Part shown: piece after piece, positions 26,329-35,997 of the stretch
Numbering within the stretch: position 1 is the stretch's first letter
How the letters are laid out: each line of letters begins with the position of its first letter
DNA from: Spongiibacter sp. IMCC21906
GTDB taxonomy: Bacteria > Pseudomonadota > Gammaproteobacteria > Pseudomonadales > Spongiibacteraceae
DNA: 64,000 nt
Assembly: GCF_001010805.1 (NCBI RefSeq)
Contig: NZ_CP011477.1
Span: 682,001 to 746,000, forward strand
Direction: 5' to 3'
Notes under the pieces: generated by a model
Database searches by the model: none
What the model saw: only the letters and a program-made list of their open reading frames with translations
What the model was told of the DNA's origin: nothing
Position numbers and translations under genes: made by a program

Positions 26329-27576
26329 ATGTCCAAAGATGTAAAACAAGCGGCTCTGGATTATCACGCATTGCCTACACCGGGCAAAATTGCAATCTCC
26401 ATTACCAAACCCGCTGAAACTCAGCGCGATTTATCACTGGCTTACAGCCCCGGTGTTGCGGAACCTGTGCGGGAAATTGCCAGAGATCCGGTCAATGTTT
26501 ACAAGTACACCAGCAAAGGCAATCTGGTGGCGGTCATCTCTAATGGCACGGCCATTCTTGGTTTGGGTGATCTGGGCCCGCTGGCCAGTAAGCCGGTGAT
26601 GGAAGGGAAGGCTCTGCTTTTTAAGCGTTTTGCCGACATCGATTCGATTGATATCGAAGTTGATGCTGAAGACAGCGATGCATTTGTCGATACGGTGAAA
26701 CGTATTGCCGGCACCTTTGGTGGTATTAATCTGGAAGATATCAAAGCCCCTGAATGCTTTGAAATTGAACGGGTTTTAATTGAGCAGTGCAATATCCCCG
26801 TGTTTCATGACGATCAGCACGGCACGGCCATTGTTACCGCTGCAGGCATGATCAATGCGCTTGAGATTCAAGGCAAAAACATTGAGACCGCAAAAATTGT
26901 TTGCTTAGGTGCTGGCTCTGCGGCTATCGCCTGTATGCGCCTGTTAGTTTCTTTGGGTGCAAGCTACGACAATATTTATATGATCGATCGTCGCGGGGTG
27001 ATTTACCCTGGCCGCGAAGGTCTTAATAAATACAAAAAAGAATTTCAAAACGATACGGGTGCGCGCACTTTGAGCGATGCTATTAACGGCGCCGATGTCT
27101 TTGTTGGCTTGTCTGGCGCCAATCTTCTCAGCGAAGAGATGCTGCGTACAATGGCGCCCAAGCCTATTGTTTTTGCCTGCTCCAACCCTGATCCCGAGAT
27201 CGAACCCGAGCTGGCACTGTCGATACGGGATGACTTGATTGTCGCTACCGGTCGTTCGGACTACCCTAACCAGGTGAACAATGTATTGGGCTTTCCGTTT
27301 ATTTTTCGGGGTGCGCTAGATGTTCGCGCCACCGCGATTAATGAAGAAATGAAAGTGGCTGCGGTGCACGCTATTCGTGAGCTGGCAAAAGAAGCGGTTC
27401 CTCAAGTGGTGATCGATGCCTGCGGAGTAGAGAGCCTGAGCTTTGGTCCAGACTACATCATTCCCAAGCCGGTGGACCGCCGTTTGCTGGGTGTGGTCTC
27501 GGCAGCTGTCGCCCAGGCGGCAGTTGATAGCGGCGTGGCCATGCTGCCGTACCCTTCCCACTACCCACTAAGTTAA
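26329..27576 (+). CDS. maeB: Malic enzyme, short form without phosphotransacetylase domain
   Basis: A 415-residue oxidative decarboxylase converting malate to pyruvate with NAD(P)+. The N-terminal malic domain contains [13 protein letters not shown] and the metal-site strand [22 protein letters not shown] holds further catalytic acids. The Rossmann motif is [13 protein letters not shown]. coli MaeB is about 760 residues because of a C-terminal phosphotransacetylase-like domain; that domain is absent here, as in Pseudomonas. ATG 26329 is preferred to TTG 26323. The symbol refers to the family, not to proven NADP preference. Confidence 0.88.
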   Translation: MSKDVKQAALDYHALPTPGKIAISITKPAETQRDLSLAYSPGVAEPVREIARDPVNVYKYTSKGNLVAVISNGTAILGLGDLGPLASKPVMEGKALLFKRFADIDSIDIEVDAEDSDAFVDTVKRIAGTFGGINLEDIKAPECFEIERVLIEQCNIPVFHDDQHGTAIVTAAGMINALEIQGKNIETAKIVCLGAGSAAIACMRLLVSLGASYDNIYMIDRRGVIYPGREGLNKYKKEFQNDTGARTLSDAINGADVFVGLSGANLLSEEMLRTMAPKPIVFACSNPDPEIEPELALSIRDDLIVATGRSDYPNQVNNVLGFPFIFRGALDVRATAINEEMKVAAVHAIRELAKEAVPQVVIDACGVESLSFGPDYIIPKPVDRRLLGVVSAAVAQAAVDSGVAMLPYPSHYPLS

Positions 27577-27590
27577 GCGCATTGCTTGAT

Positions 27591-27622
27591 AACCTGGCTC
27601 AATATTCCTATTGGGTCAGGTT
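27591..27622 (+). terminator. Hairpin after the malic enzyme gene
   Basis: AACCTGGCTCAATA (27591-27604) pairs over 14 positions (including three G-U pairs) with TATTGGGTCAGGTT (27609-27622), tetraloop TTCC. It is 14 bp after the stop codon. The U-run is poor, so it is a likely but not certain terminator. Confidence 0.5.
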
Positions 27623-27706
27623 AATGTGTCTTCTCCCTCGATTCTAAATCGCCTCTATTTGTCGTTTGACCTGCTATTGTCGCCCTGTTAATGTTGCGGC
27701 CTCTTT

Positions 27707-27905
27707 CAGGTGTCCTGCTTGTGGTTCTTCGCAGTGGGATTAAACGGGAAGTTGGTGAGCGGCTGTTATGCAGCGCAAATCCAACGCTGCCCCCGCAACG
27801 GTAAGTGAGTGCAGGGTGATCTCATGCCACTGTATCTTCGGATATGGGAAGGTGATCACCTCGGGTTTTTTGCCCACTCATAAGCCCGGAGACCGGCCTG
27901 ATATT
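27707..27905 (+). promoter_or_regulatory. Cobalamin (AdoCbl) riboswitch
   Basis: Hallmarks in order: an AGGTGTC opening, TTAAACGGGAAGTTGGTG, AATCCAACGCTGCCCCCGCA followed by ACGGTAAG (the B12 box region) and the closing AAGCCCGGAGACCGGCCTG. The last part (GACCGGCCTG, ending near 27900) can pair with CAGGCCGGTT near 27929-27940, a plausible expression platform. It precedes cbiD by about 230 bp and should shut off the corrin-ring operon when cobalamin is plentiful. Confidence 0.93.
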
Positions 27906-28133
27906 AAGCCGAGCGTTGCGGTGGGCGACGACAGGCCGGTTGGATTCTTCACTGGTGCTTGTTCCGCTTCGTCCGCCGCCTGTTATCCCTGTTTACCGCA
28001 CGCCTGTATTTAGTTTCGCCAAAGCGCGAGCTAACAGGGAGTTGTACATCGTGTGTAAACAGTATTCTCTTAACTTGGTTTATCCCACGTTTCACTTTTC
28101 GCCGCTGTCTTTTTGTTAGGGTTGCTGGCGAAT

Positions 28134-29249
28134 ATGTCTGCCCCCAGCTTGCGCCCAGAAACAACAGAAAATAATGGCACACTACGAACGGGTTTAACCA
28201 CTGGCGCCTGCGCAACGGCGGCGTCGTTGGCGGCTGCACGCTTGCTGCTTCAAGGCCAGCATACCGAGGCCGCGCGAATTCGCCTGCCCAGAGGTGAGTT
28301 TAGAGAGTTACTTATCGCTGACTTGCAGTTAACGGCTAATGCCGCACTGGCTGCGGTAATTAAAGATGCCGGTGACGATCCCGATGCGACGCATGGCGCC
28401 CGGCTGTGGGTAAAACTCCAGCTAAAAGCGGAACCCGGCGTGGCGTTCTTGGCTGGCCAAGGGGTGGGAACGGTCACCCGTAAAGGATTGGTATTGCCGG
28501 TAGGCGAGCCCGCGATAAACCCGGTGCCTCGACAGATGATAGTGGCGCATTTGCAGCAACAGGCGATGGACGCCGATTACCAAGGCGGATTTTTGGTGAC
28601 GGTGGGTATCGACAACGGCGAGCGTATTGCGCTGCGAACCATGAATGGTCGCCTGGGCATCGTCGGTGGTTTGTCGGTGTTGGGGACCACGGGCATTGTT
28701 CGTCCTTTTTCCTGTTCGGCCTATATCGCCTCAATCCACCAGTCCATCGATGTTGCTAACGCAAATAAGCTGCAAAGAATTGCGGCTTGTACGGGCGGCA
28801 CGAGCGAGGCTTACGCTCAGCAAAGATTTAATTTATGTGATGCCGCTATTGTGGAAATGGGCGACCTGTTTGGTGCCGTGCTCAAGTATCTGCGCCGTCA
28901 CCCTGTACCCGCGCTTATCCTGGCGGCGGGCTTTGGCAAACTCACTAAATTCGCCGCCGGACATCTGGATACCCACAGCCGCCGGTGCGCGATTGATTTT
29001 CCGTGGCTGGCGGAGCAGGCCATGTTGCTGAACGGTGACGAGGTTCTCCGAGAACAAATTCTGCAATCCAATACCAGTTTGCAAGCCCTGAATTATTGCC
29101 AGCAACAGGGTGTGCCGTTGGCAGAGCATATCGCCTTGAAGGCTGTCCAGGTGGCGCGTCGCTATCTTCCCCAGTCTATTGCCTTAGAGGTGTGTGCTGT
29201 CGATCGGCAAGGCAAATTGCTTGCCTATGTCGGTGAGGCATGTCAGTGA
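28134..29249 (+). CDS. cbiD: Cobalt-precorrin-5B / precorrin C1-methyltransferase CbiD
   Basis: A 371-residue methyltransferase whose N-terminal LRTGLTTGACATAASLAAA is the CbiD signature; GIVGGLSVLGTTGIVRPFS lies in mid-protein. It adds the C1 methyl group of the corrin ring. In the classical aerobic pathway this step is done by CobF; here CbiD appears with the aerobic enzyme CobG, as in Pseudomonas. The ATG at 28134 is preferred to TTG 28113 by alignment. First gene behind the cobalamin riboswitch. Confidence 0.93.
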   Translation: MSAPSLRPETTENNGTLRTGLTTGACATAASLAAARLLLQGQHTEAARIRLPRGEFRELLIADLQLTANAALAAVIKDAGDDPDATHGARLWVKLQLKAEPGVAFLAGQGVGTVTRKGLVLPVGEPAINPVPRQMIVAHLQQQAMDADYQGGFLVTVGIDNGERIALRTMNGRLGIVGGLSVLGTTGIVRPFSCSAYIASIHQSIDVANANKLQRIAACTGGTSEAYAQQRFNLCDAAIVEMGDLFGAVLKYLRRHPVPALILAAGFGKLTKFAAGHLDTHSRRCAIDFPWLAEQAMLLNGDEVLREQILQSNTSLQALNYCQQQGVPLAEHIALKAVQVARRYLPQSIALEVCAVDRQGKLLAYVGEACQ

Positions 29250-29270
29250 CCAATCATGTTTGGAGAAATA

Positions 29271-30203
29271 ATGCATAGCGCGGCGATTGAAATCCAGCAG
29301 CTTTATAAGCGCTACGGTGATGGCGAGCCGGTGATCTCGGGTATTGATCTACGTATTCCCCAGGGGGCGTTTTTTGGTTTGTTGGGCCGAAACGGCGCAG
29401 GCAAAAGTACCTTGATCGGCTTGATAAGTGGCCTGCTCAATATGCAGCAGGGCAAAATTTTTGTGCAGGGCTTTGATAATCAGCGTCAGGCTATGCGAGC
29501 CAGACGCTGTGTTGGTGTGGTGCCCCAAGAGGTCAATTTTAATAGCTTTGAGCCGGTCCGGGAAATTATTGAAAGCCAGGCAATGTATTACGGATTGTCG
29601 CTGAAAAAATCACGCCAACGCAGCGCTGAATTGCTCGACAAGGTTGGACTCAGTCATCGCGCTGACAAAAAAGCATGGGGTTTATCCGGGGGCATGAAGC
29701 GTCGATTGATGCTCGCCAGGGCGCTGGTGCATCAACCCCAAGTGTTAATTCTGGACGAGCCCAGCGCGGGCTTAGATGTGGAAGCCAAGCAACAAACCTG
29801 GGCATTACTTAAAGATTTGAATCGTGACGGCACCACCATTTTGCTAACCACGCATTACCTGGAAGAAGCAGAATCGCTGTGTCGGGATATCGCCATTATT
29901 GACGAGGGAAAAATCATCGCCAGAGATGCGCCGCAACAATTGTTATCAGGCCTGCAATCTCGAAAGTTAACGCTCAATTTACACCGCGAAATTGCCGGGC
30001 CTCCGGTGTTGAACTATGGCCAGTTGTTGGCATGGCGAGCAATGGAGCTGGAAGTAGATTGGCCTTTGAAACTACCGCTAGCGCCGCTGTTTGAAAAGCT
30101 ATCCGAGCAGGGGGTGGAGGTAGCCAGTGTGCAAGATGGTGGTAAGCGTTTGGAGTCTCGGTTTTTAGAGTTGTTGGCCGCAGATCAGCAGGTGGCGAAA
30201 TGA
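29271..30203 (+). CDS. ABC transporter ATP-binding protein (ABC-2/NodI-like)
   Basis: A 310-residue ATPase: Walker A GRNGAGKSTL, signature LSGGMKRRLM and Walker B VLILDEPSAGLD with H-loop TTHYLEEAE. The sequence is of the drug/polysaccharide export class (NodI, CcmA-like), not of the BtuD or CbiO importer class. TGGAGA precedes ATG 29271. It is 21 bp after cbiD and overlaps the permease gene by 4 bp, so it belongs to the riboswitch-controlled operon. The cargo is unknown; a role in handling corrinoid intermediates or cobalt is only a contextual guess. Confidence 0.88.
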   Translation: MHSAAIEIQQLYKRYGDGEPVISGIDLRIPQGAFFGLLGRNGAGKSTLIGLISGLLNMQQGKIFVQGFDNQRQAMRARRCVGVVPQEVNFNSFEPVREIIESQAMYYGLSLKKSRQRSAELLDKVGLSHRADKKAWGLSGGMKRRLMLARALVHQPQVLILDEPSAGLDVEAKQQTWALLKDLNRDGTTILLTTHYLEEAESLCRDIAIIDEGKIIARDAPQQLLSGLQSRKLTLNLHREIAGPPVLNYGQLLAWRAMELEVDWPLKLPLAPLFEKLSEQGVEVASVQDGGKRLESRFLELLAADQQVAK

Positions 30204-30976
30204 GTATGGCAAGTGTGTATTGGTATGCATATCAAGGTCTTTTAATAAAACAGCTTAGGCGCTTTCTGCGGAGCTGGGTGCAAAGCCTGCTGCCGTCGCT
30301 GGTGACGGCGGGATTGTTCTTGCTGATATTCGGGCATTTGATGGGCAAGGACTTGCCCGCCAGAGACGGCGTCGCCTATGTCGAATTTTTAATGCCGGGG
30401 TTGATCATGTTTGCAGTGATTAGTAATGCCTACAGTAATTGCACCTTGGCTTTTTATGGCGCGCGCTTGCAGCGACATATCGAAGAAATGCTCATTGCTC
30501 CCATGCCAGCTTGGATCATTGTGGCAGGCTTTGTCAGTGCGGGGGTAATACGCGGTTTACTTGCCGGCAGTTTAGTGGCGCTAATGGCAATGCCCTTTAC
30601 CTCTTTACAGCTACATCATGCAGGGTTTGCTGTCGGGGTGGCAGTCATGAGTGCGCTGTTATTTTCATTGGCCGGGGTGATCAACGGCGTCTACGCCCGC
30701 AGTTTTGATGATACCTCGTTGATTAGTACCTTCATCCTCACACCCTTAATTTATTTGGGCGGCGTTTTTTATCCGGTGGAATCCTTAGCTGCTCCCTGGG
30801 CAGATATTTCTATGATCAATCCCATGCTCTACGTTGTGGATGGTTTTCGTTATGGCTTATTAGGGATTCCGGGTCATGGCGGCACGATCACCTTTGTCGT
30901 GCTGACATTATTAACGCTGCTAATGGCAGGACTCGCTTGGTTTTTAATAGATCGTGGTGTGCGAATTAAATCGTAG
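30200..30976 (+). CDS. ABC-2 type transporter permease (NodJ-like)
   Basis: A 258-residue membrane protein with six predicted helices and the ABC-2 motif near the end (LIYLGGVFYPVESL). It begins at an ATGA overlap with its ATPase gene. Permease plus ATPase would form a 2+2 exporter. It sits between cbiD and cobH inside the corrin operon. Confidence 0.88.
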   Translation: MSMASVYWYAYQGLLIKQLRRFLRSWVQSLLPSLVTAGLFLLIFGHLMGKDLPARDGVAYVEFLMPGLIMFAVISNAYSNCTLAFYGARLQRHIEEMLIAPMPAWIIVAGFVSAGVIRGLLAGSLVALMAMPFTSLQLHHAGFAVGVAVMSALLFSLAGVINGVYARSFDDTSLISTFILTPLIYLGGVFYPVESLAAPWADISMINPMLYVVDGFRYGLLGIPGHGGTITFVVLTLLTLLMAGLAWFLIDRGVRIKS

Positions 30977-31026
30977 TGGCCCGAAGTTTTTGCTTGGGGT
31001 TTTAAGGAATTTATGGAGAAGGAATA

Positions 31027-31662
31027 TTGAAAGAGCGACATGATTATATTCGTAATGGGCAAGAAATCTATAAGGCCTCATTCGCCACCATTCGCAAAGA
31101 GGCTGAGCTAAGCCGCTTTCCGCCGGATATGGAAAGCTGTGCGGTACGGATAATTCACGCATCAGGCATGATTGATATTGCAGAGGATATCGATTTTTCT
31201 GACAGTGCTGGCAGCTTGGCCAGAATGGCGCTGGCCGCAGGAACCCCGATATTTTGTGATAGCGAAATGCTGGCCCACGGTATTACCCGAGCGAGATTGC
31301 CAGCAGAGAATCCAGTGCTCTGCACCTTGCGGGACCCTCGGGTACCTGCGATGGCAGCGGCGATAAATAACACCCGCAGTGCCGCTGCATTGGGTTTGTG
31401 GCATGAGCAGTTAGAAGGCGCCATCGTGGCGATAGGCAATGCCCCTACGGCACTTTTTCATTTGTTAAATCTGATTGCCAAGGGCGGTCCAAAACCCGCT
31501 GTGGTGCTGGGTTTTCCAGTGGGTTTTATCGGTGCGGCAGAAAGTAAGTTGGCGCTGTCACAAACAGAAAATTTACCTTTTATTACTGTTCACGGTCGCC
31601 GTGGCGGCAGTGCAATGGCGGCTGCGGCTATTAACGCCTTGGCAACAGAGCGAGAAATTTAA
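31027..31662 (+). CDS. cobH: Precorrin-8X methylmutase
   Basis: A 211-residue enzyme moving the C11 methyl to C12 to give hydrogenobyrinate. The catalytic histidine lies in VRIIHASGMID. Later conserved runs are DPRVPAMAAAINNTRSAAALGLW, IGNAPTALFHLLNLI and TVHGRRGGSAMAAAA. The TTG start at 31027 has GGAGAAGGAAT just upstream. Followed after 1 bp by cobI. Named cobH because the cluster uses CobG; the anaerobic equivalent is CbiC. Confidence 0.92.
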   Translation: MKERHDYIRNGQEIYKASFATIRKEAELSRFPPDMESCAVRIIHASGMIDIAEDIDFSDSAGSLARMALAAGTPIFCDSEMLAHGITRARLPAENPVLCTLRDPRVPAMAAAINNTRSAAALGLWHEQLEGAIVAIGNAPTALFHLLNLIAKGGPKPAVVLGFPVGFIGAAESKLALSQTENLPFITVHGRRGGSAMAAAAINALATEREI

Positions 31663-31663
31663 T

Positions 31664-32401
31664 ATGGAAATTAAACAGCGTGGACATCTCTACGGTATTG
31701 GCGTTGGTCCCGGAGATCCTGAGCTGCTTACCTTAAAAGCTGTCAGGTTAATTGGTGAGTCTCCGGTGGTGGCCTACTTTTGCAAACGTGGCAGCTTGGG
31801 ACGAGCAAGAAACAACTGTGCTGCACACCTATCAATTCAGCATAAAGAACTGCCGTTAGTGTACCCGCTTACCACCGAGCTATCTCATCACAGTCAAGAG
31901 TACCGTGACCGCATAGAACAATTTTTTGATGAGGCGGCAGAGATGGTGGCCGTTGAATTAGATGCCGGTAGAAATGTGGCGCTGCTGAATGAAGGTGATG
32001 CTTTTTTCTACGGCTCGTTTATGCATGTGTTTCTGCGCTTAAAAGAGCGTTTTGATATTACCGTGGTTCCCGGTGTGAACTCGGTGATGGCCTGTGGTGC
32101 GCTGCTGCCCCAGCCTTTGGTGATGCGCGACGACGTGCTTACCGTTATCCCCGGTACCCTGGACGACAGCGCGATGGAAGCGGCGATGGCGGCCAGCAAG
32201 GCAACGGTGATAATGAAGGTGGGTAGTAATTTGGCGCGGATCTGCAACGCTGCCAAAAAGCTTGGTGTGGATGATCGGGCGTGGTATGTGGAAAAGGCGA
32301 GTTTACCCGACCAAAAAGTGCAGCGTTTATCCGAGGTGGGGGTGACAAAAGCACCTTACTTTTCAATGGTGCTTATTCCCGGTGTAGGAGAGCGGGTATG
32401 A
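31664..32401 (+). CDS. cobI: Precorrin-2 C20-methyltransferase
   Basis: A 245-residue tetrapyrrole methylase. The N-terminal YGIGVGPGDPELLTLKAVRLI is the family glycine-rich loop, and VALLNEGDAFFYGSF is the SAM-binding GDP-like motif of CobI/CbiL. It makes precorrin-3A. The start lies just after the cobH stop; the frame is open further upstream inside cobH but that part overlaps another gene. It ends in an ATGA overlap with cobJ. Confidence 0.93.
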   Translation: MEIKQRGHLYGIGVGPGDPELLTLKAVRLIGESPVVAYFCKRGSLGRARNNCAAHLSIQHKELPLVYPLTTELSHHSQEYRDRIEQFFDEAAEMVAVELDAGRNVALLNEGDAFFYGSFMHVFLRLKERFDITVVPGVNSVMACGALLPQPLVMRDDVLTVIPGTLDDSAMEAAMAASKATVIMKVGSNLARICNAAKKLGVDDRAWYVEKASLPDQKVQRLSEVGVTKAPYFSMVLIPGVGERV

Positions 32402-33183
32402 CTGGCGCCGTGTGGGTCGTAGGAACCGGTCCTGCGGGGGCGGCGTGGCTGAGTCCCGAGACCCGAGAAATTTTAGCGCAGGCGACGGACTTGGTGGGTT
32501 ATGGCCCTTATATCAACCGAGTGGCCGAATCACATCACTGCTGTCATATTTCGGATAACCGTCAAGAATTAGCAAGAGCAGAAGTGGCGCTGGATATGGC
32601 TGAGTCTGGTCGTCAGGTTGCTGTGGTGTCTGGCGGTGACCCCGGTATTTTTGCAATGGCGGCGGCGGTATGCGAATGCATTGCCTCGGCACCCGAGGGG
32701 CGTTGGCAGAATGTTGAGTTGGCTGTGTTTCCTGGTATTTCCGCTTTGCAGGCCGCAGCGGCCCGAATCGGTGCGCCACTCGGACACGACTTCTGTGTTA
32801 TATCGCTATCGGACGTGCTTAAGCCTTGGTCAGTTATTTTTAATCGCCTGCGCCTTGCCGCACAGGCGGATTTTGCCATGGTCTTTTATAACCCCCGATC
32901 CTCTCAGCGATCGTGGCAGCTTGGTGAAGCGCTTAATTTGCTGGCTCAAGAACAAGCGCCAGACACGCCAGTGGTGTTTGCCCGGGCTATCGGTCGCGAG
33001 GATGAAAAGTTGCATTTTACAAGTTTGGCAGAGGCTGACCCCAGTCTAGTGGATATGAGCACCTTGGTGTTGGTGGGCAATTCTCAGAGCCGATATTTTA
33101 ACCACGGGGGTCGGCAGTGGATGTATAGCCCCAGAGATTACCCCGCTGATTTACGTTCTAAACAAACGATGACATCCCGGTAG
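32398..33183 (+). CDS. cobJ: Precorrin-3B C17-methyltransferase
   Basis: A 261-residue tetrapyrrole methylase. VGTGPAGAAWLSPETREIL, GYGPYI and VVSGGDPGIFAMAAAV are CobJ/CbiH hallmarks. It methylates C17 with ring contraction, making precorrin-4 from CobG product. The start overlaps cobI by 4 bp. Its last 46 bp overlap the 3' end of cobK, which is on the other strand. Confidence 0.93.
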   Translation: MTGAVWVVGTGPAGAAWLSPETREILAQATDLVGYGPYINRVAESHHCCHISDNRQELARAEVALDMAESGRQVAVVSGGDPGIFAMAAAVCECIASAPEGRWQNVELAVFPGISALQAAAARIGAPLGHDFCVISLSDVLKPWSVIFNRLRLAAQADFAMVFYNPRSSQRSWQLGEALNLLAQEQAPDTPVVFARAIGREDEKLHFTSLAEADPSLVDMSTLVLVGNSQSRYFNHGGRQWMYSPRDYPADLRSKQTMTSR

Positions 33184-33893
33184 TGAAAATACTCGATGTC
33201 GGCTGGGGGTATTTCTGGACGATTAACGATAATCACCGGCAAGCCCAACTCTCGAGCGGCGGTGAATTTTGCTTCGGCCGCCTTACCACCAGAATTTTTA
33301 CAGACCAAAATATGAATGTTTTCTGCACGAAGCAGCTGGCGTTCATCGGCTAACAGGAAGGGGCCGCGCTGAGTGAGTAAGGTCCAGCTGTCAAAATTAG
33401 GTGGAGGTTGCGGAGGATCGACACAACGCACAATTAAATGTCGTTCGCTAATGTCTTCAAAATGCTGCAGAGAGCGGCCGCCGGTAGCCAACAACACCCG
33501 GTCGCCAGCCTTGCTGTGTTGTTTAAGTAGCATTGCAGCATGGGGTAAATCCTGGGCGGCAAGCCAATTGTCACCGTTAATTGCAGCCCAAGGCTGGCGG
33601 CTTAAACGCACTAGCGGGAGTTGATTTTTACTGCAGGCGGCAACGGCATTGGCGGACATTTGCGCGGCAAAGGGATGAGTGGCATCTACCACGACATCGA
33701 CTTTATGTTGTTTGAGATAGTTGCAAAGACCGTCGACGCCGCCAAAGCCGCCTCGGCGGGTTGGCAGGCCAGAGGGCAGAGGTCGACGAGTTCGTCCTGC
33801 CAGTGAGTAAGTGGCGCTGAACTTTGGGTGATCAAGCAAGGCCCCGGCAAGGTTCATTGCATCTCGGGTGCCGCCCAAAATTAGAACATGCAT
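33138..33893 (-). CDS. cobK: Precorrin-6A reductase
   Basis: A 251-residue NADPH-dependent reductase. The N-terminal VLILGGTRDAMNLA and VDATHPFAAQMSANAV are CobK/CbiJ signatures, and DERQLLRAENIHILVCKNSGG is the C-terminal conserved segment. It reduces precorrin-6A to 6B. The ATG at 33893 starts at the conserved strand. It is on the minus strand, overlapping the 3' end of cobJ and leaving 38 bp to divergent cobL. Confidence 0.9.
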   Translation of the reverse strand: MHVLILGGTRDAMNLAGALLDHPKFSATYSLAGRTRRPLPSGLPTRRGGFGGVDGLCNYLKQHKVDVVVDATHPFAAQMSANAVAACSKNQLPLVRLSRQPWAAINGDNWLAAQDLPHAAMLLKQHSKAGDRVLLATGGRSLQHFEDISERHLIVRCVDPPQPPPNFDSWTLLTQRGPFLLADERQLLRAENIHILVCKNSGGKAAEAKFTAARELGLPVIIVNRPEIPPADIEYFHYRDVIVCLERKSAG

Positions 33894-33931
33894 TACAAGC
33901 ACTCATCGATGAAAAGGAGCAGCATTTTACA

Positions 33932-35218
33932 ATGAGAAAAGAGCAAAATGCGTTGTCGATATCAAAATTTCAGCAACCTTGGTTGAGTTTGGTTGGGCTA
34001 ACAGAGGCGGGCTGGCAAGGATTGGCCGCCGATGCAAAACAGGCAGTTGAGCAAGCCTCGTTGTTAGTGGGTAGTGCGCGACAGCTTGGTCTTATTCCAG
34101 AGATAAGCGGTCAGCAGCGATTGCAGTGGTCATCACCTCTTCAAGACGGTATTGATGAAGTTTTGCAGCACTCAACAGAAATGGTCTGTGTATTGGCCAG
34201 TGGCGACCCTTTTTGGTTTGGTATTGGTGCTACCTTGAGTCGGCAATTACCGGCTTCTGCCATGCGTTGTTTTCCTGGTCCGTCAGCTTTTTCATTAGCC
34301 GCTGCGCGGCAGTCGTGGCCACTTCAGGACTGTCTTTGTCTTTCCGTGGTAGCAAGAGATGTTGACCGCTTGCGCAGTGTTTTGGCACCGGGGCAAAAAC
34401 TGCTGGTGTTAAGTGAAGATGGCAGCAGTCCATCAGTGGTGGCCAAAACCCTGTGTGCTGTCGGCTACGGCGCCAGCCTGATAAGTGCGTGGCAACGCTT
34501 GGGAGGCAGCGAAGAAAGTCGTTACTCAGCGGTGGCTAATCAATGGGGTGATGTTCAGGTTGATGCGCTAAACACACTAGCTATAGAGTGTATACGCGAT
34601 CACTCAGACAATATTTTACCCAAGCTTGCTGGGCGAAATGAGTCTCTTTTTGTGCACGATGGTCAGATCTCTAAGCGAGAAGTCCGGGCGGCTATTATTG
34701 CGTATCTTGCACCACAGGGGGCTGAGGTTTTGTGGGATTTAGGCTCAGGCTCGGGAGCTATTGCTGTTGAGTGGCTGTTGGCTGATAACCGCAATACGGC
34801 CTACAGCGTCGAGCAGAAGGAATCGCGTTGTCACAATATAAAAGAAAACGCCCGGCGTTTTGGCGTGAGTTCTTCATTGCATTGTTTTCACGCTGCCAAC
34901 ATGGATGTGCTTGCTGACTTGCCTCAGCCTGACGCCATTTTTATTGGGGGTGGTATTAGCGCTCCGGGGTTGTTGGCTTGCTGCTGGGCGGCATTAGCTG
35001 ACAATGGCCGATGTGTGGCCAGCGCCGTTAGTGTAGAAGGTGAAGCTGCACTCTATGCTGCCAGAGAGCGTTATGGTGGTGAGTTGACTCGTATTGGCGT
35101 TGAGCGCAGTGAGGCTTTGGGTCGCTTTACTGGGTGGCAGACATTGCGCACCGTTACGGTGTGGCATGCGCAAAAAATTGTGGACTCAAAAAGCTTGAAC
35201 TCAAAAGGCGAACACTAG
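33932..35218 (+). CDS. cobL: Precorrin-6Y C5,15-methyltransferase (decarboxylating), CbiE-CbiT fusion
   Basis: A 428-residue two-domain enzyme. The N-terminal CbiE-type tetrapyrrole methylase (about residues 10-215, with LASGDPFWFGIGATL) is followed by a CbiT-type Rossmann methyltransferase (about 230-425, WDLGSGSGAIAVEWLL). It adds methyls at C5 and C15 and removes the C12 acetate carboxyl. AAGGAGC lies about 14 bases before the ATG. Longer upstream frame overlaps cobK and is unlikely to be coding. Ends at the cobM start. Confidence 0.92.
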   Translation: MRKEQNALSISKFQQPWLSLVGLTEAGWQGLAADAKQAVEQASLLVGSARQLGLIPEISGQQRLQWSSPLQDGIDEVLQHSTEMVCVLASGDPFWFGIGATLSRQLPASAMRCFPGPSAFSLAAARQSWPLQDCLCLSVVARDVDRLRSVLAPGQKLLVLSEDGSSPSVVAKTLCAVGYGASLISAWQRLGGSEESRYSAVANQWGDVQVDALNTLAIECIRDHSDNILPKLAGRNESLFVHDGQISKREVRAAIIAYLAPQGAEVLWDLGSGSGAIAVEWLLADNRNTAYSVEQKESRCHNIKENARRFGVSSSLHCFHAANMDVLADLPQPDAIFIGGGISAPGLLACCWAALADNGRCVASAVSVEGEAALYAARERYGGELTRIGVERSEALGRFTGWQTLRTVTVWHAQKIVDSKSLNSKGEH

Positions 35219-35995
35219 ATGACCGTTCACTTTATTGGCGCCGGGCCAGGCGCGGCAGACTTAATTACCCTGCGGGCCCGAGACTTGTTGGCGAGTTGCC
35301 CGGTGTGTTTATACGCCGGTTCTATTATTCCCGAACCAATTTTGCAGCATTGCCCTAAAGATGCTCGCTTAGTGAATACCGCGGGTATGGCCTTGGATGA
35401 CATTATAGAGGCGTTCCGACAAGCCGAGGGGCAGGGACAAGATGTGACTCGTTTACACTCGGGTGATCTATCTATTTATTCTGCCTTGGCAGAACAACTC
35501 CGTCGCTTAAGAGCTGAAGGCATTCCTTACACCTTGTGTCCGGGGGTGCCTGCTTTTGCTGCTGCCGCAGCAGTATTAGGGCAGGAACTAACACTGCCTG
35601 AAGTTGCTCAGTCGCTGGTGATAACCCGCACCCAAGGCCGGGCTTCAGCCATGCCGGATAAAGAGTCTTTAGAGATGTTTGCCCAGACAGGCACAACACT
35701 GGCGATACATTTATCACTGCATGGAATCGAGAAGGTCGTGGCACGACTGCGGCCTTTTTACGGCGACTGCTGCCCTGTTGCGGTGGTGTTTAGGGCGAGC
35801 CACACAGATGAAAAAATACTGCGTGGTAGCCTGACAACGATAGTGGCTGCGGTAGAGGTGTTAACTGAAAAACGCTCGGCATTGATTTTTGTCGGCCCGG
35901 CGCTGGGTGAGACAGGCTTTCGTGACAGTGCGCTTTACGATGCTACACATCAGCGCATGTTCAGGCCCAGTGGCGGAGAGAATGTTTGGACTTAA
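35219..35995 (+). CDS. cobM: Precorrin-4 C11-methyltransferase
   Basis: A 258-residue tetrapyrrole methylase: [29 protein letters not shown] and [15 protein letters not shown] are CobM/CbiF signatures. It makes precorrin-5. It starts directly after the cobL stop, so it is co-translated with it. Convergent with cobG, 2 bp apart. Confidence 0.94.
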   Translation: MTVHFIGAGPGAADLITLRARDLLASCPVCLYAGSIIPEPILQHCPKDARLVNTAGMALDDIIEAFRQAEGQGQDVTRLHSGDLSIYSALAEQLRRLRAEGIPYTLCPGVPAFAAAAAVLGQELTLPEVAQSLVITRTQGRASAMPDKESLEMFAQTGTTLAIHLSLHGIEKVVARLRPFYGDCCPVAVVFRASHTDEKILRGSLTTIVAAVEVLTEKRSALIFVGPALGETGFRDSALYDATHQRMFRPSGGENVWT

Positions 35996-35997
35996 GT

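Noticed and set aside
27768-28119. Open frames across the cobalamin leader
   Set aside because: They coincide with the conserved riboswitch and its expression platform and lack start signals.
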